Shown one piece after another: positions 18,369-26,820 of a stretch of 64,000 bases of DNA. The DNA comes from Caldora sp965222765 (GTDB taxonomy: Bacteria > Cyanobacteriota > Cyanobacteriia > Cyanobacteriales > Coleofasciculaceae). Under the pieces are notes generated by a model. That model worked only from the letters and a program-made list of their open reading frames with translations. It was not told where the DNA came from and ran no database searches. The stretch lies in contig CBDCVG010000080.1 of assembly GCA_965222765.1 (NCBI GenBank), positions 62,001 to 126,000 of the forward strand. The letters are read 5' to 3'. The stretch's first letter is position 1, and each line of letters begins with the position of its first letter. The translations under genes and the position numbers were made by a program.

Positions 18369-20054
18369 CTACTCTTCATCATCTAGGCTGTGTCCCAAAA
18401 CAGTAAAAACTTGGCTTTGCTCAAATAACTGCACTAAATCGCCGTTGATTTTATGGTTAGCAGCTTCTTGTCGTAGGATGTTGAGAGCAATGTGTGTCGG
18501 TAGACGACGCTTATAAGGGCGATCGCTAGCCGTGAGGGCATCGTAAATATCGGCAACTGTGAGCATCTGGCTTTGACTGGTAATTTGTTCTTGCTTCAAC
18601 CCTAGAGGGTAGCCAGTTCCGTCTAGCTTCTCGTGATGTCCATAGGCAATTTTGGGAACATCTTTGAGATGCTTAGTCCAAGGAATTCGCTTCAGGAAGT
18701 GGTAGGTATGAGTAACATGAGCTTCAATACCTAAGCGTTCTTGGGATGTTAGGTTCCCTCGGGAAATCATTAACTGAGCTATCTCTTCTTCTGTAATTAA
18801 AGGCTTAGTTACACCATCAAGATCTTGATAGGTATATTGAGATATAATTGTCAGTTCGGCTAAAGTTTCTTCAGCAGAAGCTCGCAACTCTTTCTTGTGC
18901 ATAATATGAGGTTCATTGAGTTCTTTGAGTAACTGCCAGTAACGCTTGAGGGTCTCAACTGCTTGAGTTAGTTGAATATCAAATTGCTCGAGTTGTTGGC
19001 AGTGAGAACAGTTAGCATTATCAGAATTATCCAGATGCTGGTGAGATGGGTTTACTAATAGATGGTGAAACTTCTTTTGAGCACATTCCATTTCTACGGT
19101 ACGCTGTGCCAGAGCAAAGCGATGATAAATTGCCTCTAGTTGGATTGGGTAGAGTTTTTTCTGCTTGTTTAAAATCGCTTCTGGAACACCCACTTTGCCA
19201 AAGTCATGCAACAAAGCAGCATAGCGAACTTCCCGGATTTGGCGATCGCTCAAATAAATCGGTCTCAGGGGACCTGTAGTAATGGCAGAAGCCTTCTCTG
19301 CAAGCCGTACAGTCAGTTCAGCCACTCGTTCTGAATGACCAGAAGTTGTTGGATCTCGGGTTTCAATAATCTGGACAGAAGCTCTGACAAAACCTTCAAA
19401 GAGATTTTCAATACTTTGTTGCAGCTGATTGCGTTCAATGGAAATTGCTGCCTGAGAAGCGAGTGAGCGCACTATTCTTTCTTCCCATTCTGAATAAGAC
19501 TGGGTCAACTCCATTGTTTTCTCTGGAGAAAGGATAATATCATGTGCTATCTTGCGATTAATCAGCTGTAACACACCAATAATTTCCCCATCCTGATCTT
19601 GCATCGGCAGCACTAACACTGAGCTAGTTCGATATGGCATACTAGTATCAAAACTGCGGTCTAGCGCATAAGGAACTTCTGAGGGCAAATTATAAGCATC
19701 TGGCAAATTTAAGCTTTCACCCGTCAGTGCTACATAACCTGCTAGACTTTTCTGAGTGAGGGGCATAGAAAATTCCTGAAAGGTATCCCCCTTGATAGAA
19801 TCATTCTGCGCTACCTTGAATAGTAATTTAGGTGTTTCCTCATTACGGTCTATTAAATAGACACTACCGGCGTCGCTGTAGGTAATCTCCCGGCTCTTAG
19901 ATAAAATCAGATGTAGTAATTCACCCAAATCGTTGCTGCTAGACAATGCTGTCCCGATCGCCAAGAGCTCTTCAACTAGTTCAACCTTTTGAGGAGATGT
20001 TTGTAAAATTGCTTGACTTTCAGGAGTTAAGATCGGAGTTTGGGAGAGTCTCAT
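18369..20054 (-). CDS. GAF and HD-GYP domain protein (putative cyclic di-GMP phosphodiesterase)
   Basis: A 561-residue cytoplasmic protein. An N-terminal GAF domain (about 25-207) includes SVYLIDR, SVLVLPMQDQDGEIIGVLQL and QAAISIERNQLQ. A HD-GYP domain follows: H240 (SGHSERVAEL), HD at 283-284 (LLHDFGKVGVPE), and the signature HHEKLDGTGYP at 473-483, then VADIYDALTASDRPYKR. Between the HD and HHE parts there is an unusual insertion of about 140 residues (300-440) with CxxC (NCSHCQQ, 349-352). HD-GYP domains hydrolyse cyclic di-GMP; the metal ligands look intact. The start is preceded by a perfect hairpin at 20096-20137. Confidence 0.9.
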   Translation of the reverse strand: MRLSQTPILTPESQAILQTSPQKVELVEELLAIGTALSSSNDLGELLHLILSKSREITYSDAGSVYLIDRNEETPKLLFKVAQNDSIKGDTFQEFSMPLTQKSLAGYVALTGESLNLPDAYNLPSEVPYALDRSFDTSMPYRTSSVLVLPMQDQDGEIIGVLQLINRKIAHDIILSPEKTMELTQSYSEWEERIVRSLASQAAISIERNQLQQSIENLFEGFVRASVQIIETRDPTTSGHSERVAELTVRLAEKASAITTGPLRPIYLSDRQIREVRYAALLHDFGKVGVPEAILNKQKKLYPIQLEAIYHRFALAQRTVEMECAQKKFHHLLVNPSHQHLDNSDNANCSHCQQLEQFDIQLTQAVETLKRYWQLLKELNEPHIMHKKELRASAEETLAELTIISQYTYQDLDGVTKPLITEEEIAQLMISRGNLTSQERLGIEAHVTHTYHFLKRIPWTKHLKDVPKIAYGHHEKLDGTGYPLGLKQEQITSQSQMLTVADIYDALTASDRPYKRRLPTHIALNILRQEAANHKINGDLVQLFEQSQVFTVLGHSLDDEE

Positions 20055-20095
20055 AAATACTATTTTTTGTATAAATCACTGCAGAAGCAAAATCA

Positions 20096-20137
20096 CTTGT
20101 TGTTCAAAGCGTGAGGCTAAAAGCTTTGAACAACAAG
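20096..20137. promoter_or_regulatory. 15-base-pair hairpin in the HD-GYP gene leader
   Basis: CTTGTTGTTCAAAGC (20096-20110) is exactly complementary to 20123-20137; loop 12 bases. It lies 42 bases upstream of the HD-GYP start codon and could be an operator or a leader structure. No T run follows, so it is not an obvious terminator. The spacer 20138-20534 shows nothing else that I can name, apart from a short family B-like scrap near 20385-20402. Confidence 0.5.
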
Positions 20138-20534
20138 TTTATGAATACTTGGTTGAACGACAGTTGTAGATTACTCATGCCGCTCACCAAATGCTAAGCA
20201 GATTCACCCAAATTCACGACAAATGGTTGCCTAGACCATTATTGATCACCCTAATGTAAGGTTTCACCGAAACTCTTAGAAAAACTTGATGAATATCCTA
20301 ATGTACTCTTTGGGCTGCTGATTGTAGACCCCATATATCTATACATTGCCAATCTTTATGCAAGACATGTATTACCATCAAACTAGCGCAGCGCAGAGGA
20401 AATAAGAAATTAGTAAAAAACAGACCCAAAAATAGATGCTATTATCATTATAGCCTTCTGCGTTCTTGTACTAGAACCTTGCAAAAACCGTTTTTGACGG
20501 TAGTAAATTATTGCTTTCTCGCCAGTAGAGTGAC

Positions 20535-20717
20535 TCATCGCTTTTGAGTCAAGTCACTTTCTATACAATTGGGACAAAAAACTGTCCACATATCCTGATA
20601 AGTTTGTGACGCCACCATTGATATGGAGGCAAAGTTTGCCTCACAGAGATTTTTCAAGTGTGGTAATTCATCCCAGCGTAGCATAACCTTTGTCTCGAGC
20701 GCACAGTTGTAGGACAC
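20535..20717 (-). pseudogene. Decayed cupin gene fragment
   Basis: A 60-codon frame whose residues 9-47 (ETKVMLRWDELPHLKNL through YQDMWTVFC) align with the intact cupin at 62179-62514 (KKKVMLRWGDLPHLTNF through HQDMCEVFF). The metal-binding HxH is lost (SQTYQ here, AHAHQ there) and the barrel is cut off after VFC. It is an old, inactive paralogue and not a functional gene. Confidence 0.65.
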
Positions 20718-20819
20718 TTTTTAGTCAGCGCTCAACGTAAGAAAAACATTCTCTTGCGGCTGGGAGATCCTTCGCTATCGCTCAGGATGACAGAATTGCG
20801 TTACGGTGCGTAAGTCCTA
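20710..20819. repeat. Family C hairpin element, diverged left end
   Basis: The right half is typical (GAGATCCTTCGCTATCGCTC ... GTGCGTAAGTCCTA, ending 20819). The left half begins TAGGACA and has diverged. It overlaps the start of the cupin fragment. Confidence 0.7.
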
Positions 20820-20956
20820 GAATAATTCAAAAAACTTACCTATTCTTCAGAAATTTCTCAGGCTTATCTCAGATTGTTCAAAGACTCTCTTATAAAGAAC
20901 TACAATACACTTTAGCTTTTACCAAAAATATACTTTGGAGAATTGGGAGGATTCTG

Positions 20957-21277
20957 ATGAAAGATTACAAAAAAACTGTAGCAGTTGCTACTGCTCTAAC
21001 TGGGGTTTTGGCACTGGGTTGTGCAACATTCGGTAACGATACTGCACTTGCTGGCAAGGAAGGTATGGAAAAATGTGCTGGTATTGCTAGGGAAGGGATG
21101 AACGATTGCGGTACCAGTGATCATGAGTGTGCTGGGATGGCTGAGAGAGACAGTCATCCTGAGGAGTGGGTTTATGTTCCTGAAGGTACTTGTAAAAAGA
21201 TTGTTGGTGGTACTGTCAAAAAACCAGCCCCAAAGACAGAAGCTGAGAGCCAAGAAGCTGAGTCAACTAATCAATAA
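20957..21277 (+). CDS. bufA: DUF2282 bufferin-type RiPP precursor (BufA-like)
   Basis: A 106-residue precursor with an N-terminal signal peptide (about 1-32, possible cleavage after TALA). The core matches the DUF2282/BufA1 pattern: KCAGIAREGMNDCGT, HECAGMAE, WVYVPEGTCKKIVGG, with cysteines at 40, 51, 58 and 79. In known bufferins the cognate MNIO enzyme converts cysteines to thiooxazoles and the exported peptide binds copper. The tail (88-106) is rich in P, E and T and is not conserved. A strong GGGAGG site precedes the ATG. The MNIO gene follows after 119 bases. Confidence 0.88.
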   Translation: MKDYKKTVAVATALTGVLALGCATFGNDTALAGKEGMEKCAGIAREGMNDCGTSDHECAGMAERDSHPEEWVYVPEGTCKKIVGGTVKKPAPKTEAESQEAESTNQ

Positions 21278-21312
21278 TTCCTTTTAATCGGGAGCATCAC
21301 AGATTTTGCAAA

Positions 21313-21345
21313 AGTAGTGCGGGCATCTTGCCCGCTACTATTTTT
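21313..21345 (+). terminator. Hairpin with T run between precursor and MNIO genes
   Basis: GCGGGCA-TCT-TGCCCGC with partly paired flanks (GTAG/CTAC), followed by TTTTT. It could terminate or attenuate transcription after the precursor, giving more precursor than enzyme, as often seen in RiPP loci. The GGCATCTTGCC core is also a repeat family in this genome. Confidence 0.55.
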
Positions 21346-21396
21346 AATAATTGTATAAAAACATTCTAAATTCTAAATTCTAAATTCATAAATACT

Positions 21397-22230
21397 ATGA
21401 TTACTGACATCTCATCGGATGTGATTAAGGGAGTAGGAATCGGTCTACGTTCATCCCACTATCAAGATATTCTTACTCATAAACCTGCTGTACCTTGGTT
21501 TGAGGTATTATCGGATAACTATCTTAGTCCGGGGGGTATGCCCCTTTACTATTTAGAACGAATCCGTCAATACTATCCGGTTAACCTACATGGTGTCGGT
21601 ATGTCCTTAGGTTCAACAGACCCTTTGAATTTAGATTATTTGCTGCGTTTGAAACGTTTAGCACAACGGATTAAACCTGCATATATTTCCGATCACTTAG
21701 CGTGGATTTCTGTTAACGGTTACTATCTCAATGATCTCATGCCTCTCCCCTACACAAAAGAGGTAATCGAACATCTAGCTAGACGCATCTTGCAGGTACA
21801 AGAATTTCTCGGTAGGCAGATTTTACTGGAAAACCCCTCTCTTTATCTGACCTTCACTGAATCAACCATGTCAGAATGGGAATTTATCCAAGAATTGTTA
21901 GAGAAAGCAGATTGTTACCTACTATTGGATCTCAACAATGTTTATGTCAGTGCCACTAATCAGGGATTTAATCCCTTTGATTACCTTAATGCTCTGCCAG
22001 CAAATAGGGTTAAAGAAATCCACTTAGCCGGTTATGAAGAGCGAGAGGATTATTTATTTGATACCCATGGTTATCCAGTGCATAATCCAGTCTGGCAATT
22101 GTACCAAGGAGCATTAGAGCGCTTTGGAGCTGTACCTACTTTGATTGAATGGGATACTGATATTCCTGACTTTGAGGTATTAATGGTAGAAGCAAGTAAA
22201 GCTCAACAGCAGTTGGCGAAGGTAAAATAG
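21397..22230 (+). CDS. bufB: MNIO (DUF692) multinuclear iron oxidase (BufB-like)
   Basis: A 277-residue TIM-barrel enzyme of the DUF692/MNIO family. Conserved segments with likely metal ligands: GIGLRSSHY, WFEVLSDNYL, NLHGVGMSLGS, ISDHLAWISVNG, ILLENPSLY, LLLDLNNVYVSA, EIHLAGYE, THGYPVHNPVW and IEWDTDIPDF. Full family length. Such enzymes modify cysteines of a peptide partner using iron and oxygen; here the likely substrate is the adjacent DUF2282 precursor. The usual partner protein (DUF2063/BufC) and DoxX protein are absent next to it; the following gene is on the other strand. Confidence 0.9.
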   Translation: MITDISSDVIKGVGIGLRSSHYQDILTHKPAVPWFEVLSDNYLSPGGMPLYYLERIRQYYPVNLHGVGMSLGSTDPLNLDYLLRLKRLAQRIKPAYISDHLAWISVNGYYLNDLMPLPYTKEVIEHLARRILQVQEFLGRQILLENPSLYLTFTESTMSEWEFIQELLEKADCYLLLDLNNVYVSATNQGFNPFDYLNALPANRVKEIHLAGYEEREDYLFDTHGYPVHNPVWQLYQGALERFGAVPTLIEWDTDIPDFEVLMVEASKAQQQLAKVK

Positions 22231-22343
22231 AGAATTGAAAATTGGTAAAATAGAGAATTGAAAATTTAGAATTAGGCGATCGCACTCAACCTCACACAGT
22301 AAAGCTTACTCTTGGGCAAGTTGCTTGCGATCGCGCTACAAAA

Positions 22344-24491
22344 TTACGCTGGCGAATACCAGATGGGAGAGGTATAAACCCGCTCTTGCAAGGTTAAGGG
22401 TGCTTCTTTAGGTATCTCTGCATCAGGAAAAAATGCTTTGTCGTAGTCTGTCCAGCGAGGGGTGGGAATTTCCAGTACTCGCGCGTAGTAAAACGCCCGT
22501 TGGGAAGGATCAAATTGATCATCAATCCAAACGGTTGCTAATTCCGTTGCACCAATGGTGTTAGTCCATTCGGCAGTTTCCGTATTAACTGTATTACCTA
22601 CAGGAGACAGATTATCTGCCGTATCATTGGGACGATCTGACCAAGCGACGTTATAAACTTTTTCGTGGGTTTCCCCATTAGCATCAAGCCAACCTTTGAC
22701 GATTTGAATGCGGTCTAAATTTCCGCGAATGGGGTCTTTTAATGCCGCTACTAAAAAGGTAGGGGATTTTCCGACTGGAGCAACACTCAAATCACTCCCC
22801 ATAGGAACGCCTTTAGCATAGCCCACATCACCAGGATTGCGACCTAAATCTTCGTCAGTAAAGTCCCAACCGCCAAATAAGCGAACTACCATGCGAGGAC
22901 CACTGGTGGCATAGACTTCTCGACGCTTCATGGCATCAAAGATAGATGCGCGGGTGTTTTCTTGCGCCCAAACGCCGACAAACCCGGCTGCGCCATACTG
23001 CCATCCAAACCGTTTCACTTCAGGAATTAATTTCTCCTGGATAGGTTCAGGAATGTCCTCTTTTGTGAGCCCTTTAGACTTCAACTTATCTCCAATTTTC
23101 TTCAGCGTAAGATCGGGAAATTTCTGCTCAATCTCATCTGGGATTGTATTCATCAGCCGAGTTTTATTGAAAGAACTCTCCTTGGAGATATGGGCTGCTC
23201 GATCTGGACTGGGAGTATAAATGGGAAACTTACCCATAAAGTTATTTTCTTCCATTGAAGACAGACCCATGTGGGAGTCAGTAGACCCTACCAGACCAAA
23301 TTTAAACGGATTAGTCCCTAAATCTTCTTCAAATTTGAGTCCATTTTTGAGGGCTGAACGAGCGTATTCATGCTCATACATATCACTAGTTTCGGGCTGA
23401 CTCAGGTCTAAGTTCCCGTTATCCCAACCTGCGATTTCAAAATCAGCAAATTCATCATCAGGAGACAAAAATGGATGGGTTTCTCCAGCTCCTTTGACCT
23501 GAATAACCTCATAAAGGGGTTCCCAAAGCTGTCGTTGTTTAGCATAGTCAGAGGTGAGGGGTTCACCATTAGGATCTCTTTCATCCTCAAACATATTGTC
23601 TGCAAACATTAGCCCATTGCTGATGTTGCCATTGTGGGGAATTGCCAAGACTTGCCCCCCTGTTTTATCCTGATAGTTTTTCAGCCAAGCCCACAGCAAT
23701 TCTGGATTAGTCCCATCTGCTGTTGTCTTGGGGAGCATTAGCCTTGCTTTTTTCCTGTTATCTCGGTAAATCACATTGCGGTGGAGGTTATTGCCCGATG
23801 CTAGGGACGTCCACTCATAGCCAATGACGGCTGAAAAAATGCCTGGCTCGTTGAACTCTTCAGCCCACTTGGTTTCGTCGTTCCAAGCTGTACGAAATTC
23901 CCGTCTCGTTTGTTCCATACACTCAGGAATGTCGTTTTGAGAAAAAGCTGCGATGATTTCAACGGAGGCCTCAGCTCCACGGTCGGGATCACCACTATTG
24001 ATATCTTCATACCACCCTAGAGTCCGATCGTAATCGTCTCCACACTCTTTTGGGGTAGGTTCAGTGCCATCCTTGAACTGAGGAAAAAATCCTAAGGAGT
24101 CGGTATGATCAGTGACTACCAGAAAATCGAAGGGCCGGGATAACCGTACATCTTCTCCACCATCGGTGGTTACCACTTCACCTCGGGCAAATCGATAGGA
24201 TTTTTCAGGGGTTAGCAGCGTTCCAGCGGTTCCAGCATCAAAGGAATAGACTGTGTGTAGATGGGTATCGCCCCACAGGACCTTTTGAGGATATTCTCGT
24301 CCCCCAGCATAGGGAGAGTAGCCATAACCATAGTCGTTGACAGTGGGAAACTCTGCGTTTTCCTCATATTCGCCAGAAGGTAATCCTTGGGCAAACGCAC
24401 TGAAAGATAATGAGAAGGTACTCACTGTAAGTAAACAAATCAGCAATCCTGTTAGTAACAGTTTGCGGATTTGCGCAAACGTTCGATTCAT
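22344..24491 (-). CDS. DUF3604 secreted putative metallohydrolase
   Basis: A 715-residue protein with a clear signal peptide (1-35, ending SAFAQG), so exported. The DUF3604 core begins KVLWGDTHLHTVYSFDAG, a PHP-like metal-binding motif (HLH). Further conserved blocks: FLVVTDHTDSLG, IIAAFSQND, GYEWTS, IPHNGNISNG, FGLVGSTDSHMG and REVYATSGPRMVVR, with many H and D ligands. The reaction is unknown. It is third in a co-directional unit PPIase - HupE/UreJ - DUF3604, a neighbourhood I recall from other bacteria; 193 bases separate it from the HupE gene. Confidence 0.88.
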   Translation of the reverse strand: MNRTFAQIRKLLLTGLLICLLTVSTFSLSFSAFAQGLPSGEYEENAEFPTVNDYGYGYSPYAGGREYPQKVLWGDTHLHTVYSFDAGTAGTLLTPEKSYRFARGEVVTTDGGEDVRLSRPFDFLVVTDHTDSLGFFPQFKDGTEPTPKECGDDYDRTLGWYEDINSGDPDRGAEASVEIIAAFSQNDIPECMEQTRREFRTAWNDETKWAEEFNEPGIFSAVIGYEWTSLASGNNLHRNVIYRDNRKKARLMLPKTTADGTNPELLWAWLKNYQDKTGGQVLAIPHNGNISNGLMFADNMFEDERDPNGEPLTSDYAKQRQLWEPLYEVIQVKGAGETHPFLSPDDEFADFEIAGWDNGNLDLSQPETSDMYEHEYARSALKNGLKFEEDLGTNPFKFGLVGSTDSHMGLSSMEENNFMGKFPIYTPSPDRAAHISKESSFNKTRLMNTIPDEIEQKFPDLTLKKIGDKLKSKGLTKEDIPEPIQEKLIPEVKRFGWQYGAAGFVGVWAQENTRASIFDAMKRREVYATSGPRMVVRLFGGWDFTDEDLGRNPGDVGYAKGVPMGSDLSVAPVGKSPTFLVAALKDPIRGNLDRIQIVKGWLDANGETHEKVYNVAWSDRPNDTADNLSPVGNTVNTETAEWTNTIGATELATVWIDDQFDPSQRAFYYARVLEIPTPRWTDYDKAFFPDAEIPKEAPLTLQERVYTSPIWYSPA

Positions 24492-24684
24492 GTTGATTAA
24501 CTCCAGTAGGAATCATCTTTTGTTAAATTTCTGAACCTAGATGAGATGTCCATCAGTTCAGTTTTCGTTGCGATCACTTCTGAGGAAAAAGCGATCGCGC
24601 GTTAGCGCAGTGGGCTTTGCCCAATCGCACGATTGCTGGACTTACACTCAGTCATTTTGTAACTGTGAGATGCCAGGATCGACT

Positions 24685-25722
24685 TTATCCCCAAAACGCC
24701 ACAACTCGCTGAATACACCAGAAGGATGCCATAGTGCCAATACTGTATGTAGGAACCCATCCCAACCAGCGAGGATAGTTCTGTGAACCCAAGCGTTTGA
24801 GGCTTTCCATCACAGCAACCACTGCCACCACAAATGCCAGTTGTCCTACTTCCACCCCAAGATTGAAAAACAACAAAGCTGGGGGAATATCTTGGGGAGG
24901 TAATCCCACTTCTGCCAAAGCTCCCGCAAAGCCAAAACCGTGTAGTAAGCCAAAGGTAAGGGCTACCAGCCAGGGATACTGCTGGGTTAAGCCAGTTTTT
25001 CCTAAACGGCTATGGGCTAATTCGGAGGCTAAGAACAAAATACTCAGGGCAATAACCGCTTCTACGGGAGCTTGGGGAACATTCACCAAACCTAAAGTAG
25101 CCGCCCCTAGGGTAATGCTGTGGGCTAGAGTAAAAGCGGTAATAGTCTTAACTAACCGCCAGGAAGGTCCCACAATTAACACCAATCCCAGGACAAACAG
25201 CAAGTGGTCGATTCCCCCGAAAATATGTTCAACCCCCAATTTGAGGTAGGTTTGTCCCACTGCCAAAACAGTCGTTTTTTCCGGGATAACAAAGGTTTCC
25301 TGTCCCGTAGGCAACATGGTAGTTTGGGAATGACCATCTGTCCGTTCGAGCCGTAGTAGGACTTCGACAAAATTATTGACCACCCCTGGAAAAGTAATGG
25401 TTTGTTGCGCTAATCCGATTTCCCCGCAATCTAAGCTCCAGTGGGACACAGGAATAATCGCATTAGGGATTTCCCCAGGGGCGATTCTCTGGATGCAGTG
25501 CTCAGGAAAGATCGGTCGCAGGGACATCGGAGGACCTAACCCATCATCCCCAAACCCAGACGCAGGTGGAGTTTTCCAGTATACGTCGATTTCTCCAGAG
25601 GGCTGTTCCCGTAAGTCTAGGTAAGCGGTTTGGAAACCGTGGGCTAAAGCAGGAAATACAGAAAATCCCCAACTTAAACCAATTAGGAGGATAAGACAGA
25701 GTGAGCGCTTGAGCCATTTCAT
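24685..25722 (-). CDS. HupE/UreJ_2 family membrane protein
   Basis: A 345-residue protein. A signal peptide (1-28, ending ALAHG) is followed by an extracytoplasmic domain of about 130 residues and then a polytopic HupE/UreJ-type region from about 155 with LGVEHIFGGIDHLLFVLGL, LAHSITLGAATLG and LLHGFGFAGALAEVGLP. These His-rich helices resemble metal (nickel) transporters, but substrate in this large subfamily is unproven. The start codon overlaps the PPIase stop (TAATG), indicating translational coupling. Confidence 0.88.
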   Translation of the reverse strand: MKWLKRSLCLILLIGLSWGFSVFPALAHGFQTAYLDLREQPSGEIDVYWKTPPASGFGDDGLGPPMSLRPIFPEHCIQRIAPGEIPNAIIPVSHWSLDCGEIGLAQQTITFPGVVNNFVEVLLRLERTDGHSQTTMLPTGQETFVIPEKTTVLAVGQTYLKLGVEHIFGGIDHLLFVLGLVLIVGPSWRLVKTITAFTLAHSITLGAATLGLVNVPQAPVEAVIALSILFLASELAHSRLGKTGLTQQYPWLVALTFGLLHGFGFAGALAEVGLPPQDIPPALLFFNLGVEVGQLAFVVAVVAVMESLKRLGSQNYPRWLGWVPTYSIGTMASFWCIQRVVAFWG

Positions 25723-26675
25723 TACTTACCCTCCTCAACCCTTAAATTGAGCACATCTTGGTCAATAGAAACGGTATAGCGATCGCGCAATTTTTGATAG
25801 AACTGCTCATTCTGTTTTTGACGTTCTTCTCGGAACCAATCCAGACGAACCTTTTTTTTAACTTCGGCTAAGGTGGGAGGATGACTTGGTTCAATTTGGG
25901 TGACATTAACCAAATGACTACCATAAACCGAATGAACAGGCCCTTGCCAGCCTGTTTCAGTTACTTGAGCCATTTCTCGCCCTAAGGTTCCCCCAAAGGT
26001 ATTGTTCAGGGTTTGTGCTGAAGCTAAGGTATAAGTGGTGGGTAACATCGAGCGATCGCCCTTTATTTGAGATGGTTCAAGATTAGAATCACTCTGGAGC
26101 TGAGTTAGAAGTGCTTGAGCATCGGCATCGGTGCGATCGCCCCGCAATTCTTGGCTAAAGTAAATTTGGGCAAAGCTAACCCTTCCTGGGATAGTATAGC
26201 GATCGATATGATCGGCTAAATAGGCTTGCAAAACTTCATCAGAAGGTTCTCTGAGGGCAGCTACATCTTCCATAAGAAACTTCATCTTTTGGATCAGTCG
26301 TCGCTGCACAATCAGATCCTTTTGGTCTAATCCCAAACTCAGAGCTTCTTGATAGAGAATTTCATCCCGAATGTAATTATCCAATAAGGTTTGTAATTGA
26401 TTGGGATTGGGCAAACTTCCCCACTGCTGTTTCCAAGTAGTCTTTAAAGATTCAATCACAGGGGGAGAGACTTCAATTTGTCGAGGGGAAGCCGAGGATA
26501 TGGATCTATCCCCTACCCCAAAATACAGTCCAAAGAGCAAAGCTCCTAAAACCAGAAAATGGAGCAAAGGTTCTTTGAAGATGCGAATAATTAGCTTGGG
26601 TTGCTCCTGATTTTCCACTGGGATTTTCGACAAAAGAGTTGCTTGAGGGAAGGATTTGGTTGCTGTTTCCGTCAT
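25722..26675 (-). CDS. Parvulin-type peptidyl-prolyl isomerase (PpiC-like)
   Basis: A 317-residue protein with one N-terminal membrane segment (about 36-51, LLHFLVLGALLFGLYFG), so probably membrane-anchored. An SurA/PpiC-like chaperone region (about 65-150) precedes a parvulin domain (about 155-275) containing RVSFAQIYFSQ, LGREMAQV and YGSHLVNVTQIEPSHPPTL. It heads the unit with HupE/UreJ and DUF3604 and may fold the exported partners. The parvulin domain is somewhat degenerate, so catalytic activity is uncertain. Confidence 0.85.
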   Translation of the reverse strand: MTETATKSFPQATLLSKIPVENQEQPKLIIRIFKEPLLHFLVLGALLFGLYFGVGDRSISSASPRQIEVSPPVIESLKTTWKQQWGSLPNPNQLQTLLDNYIRDEILYQEALSLGLDQKDLIVQRRLIQKMKFLMEDVAALREPSDEVLQAYLADHIDRYTIPGRVSFAQIYFSQELRGDRTDADAQALLTQLQSDSNLEPSQIKGDRSMLPTTYTLASAQTLNNTFGGTLGREMAQVTETGWQGPVHSVYGSHLVNVTQIEPSHPPTLAEVKKKVRLDWFREERQKQNEQFYQKLRDRYTVSIDQDVLNLRVEEGK

Positions 26676-26820
26676 ATGAAAGGCAGAGGGCAGAGGGCAG
26701 AAGGCAGAAGGGAAAAGATTGACAGGTAAAGGTTTGCTGCATTTTGCGTTGTCCTAAGCGCAATGCGCTTAGCTATAACTATTCAAAATAATTGATGAAC
26801 TTTGCTATTCCCTATGCTTC

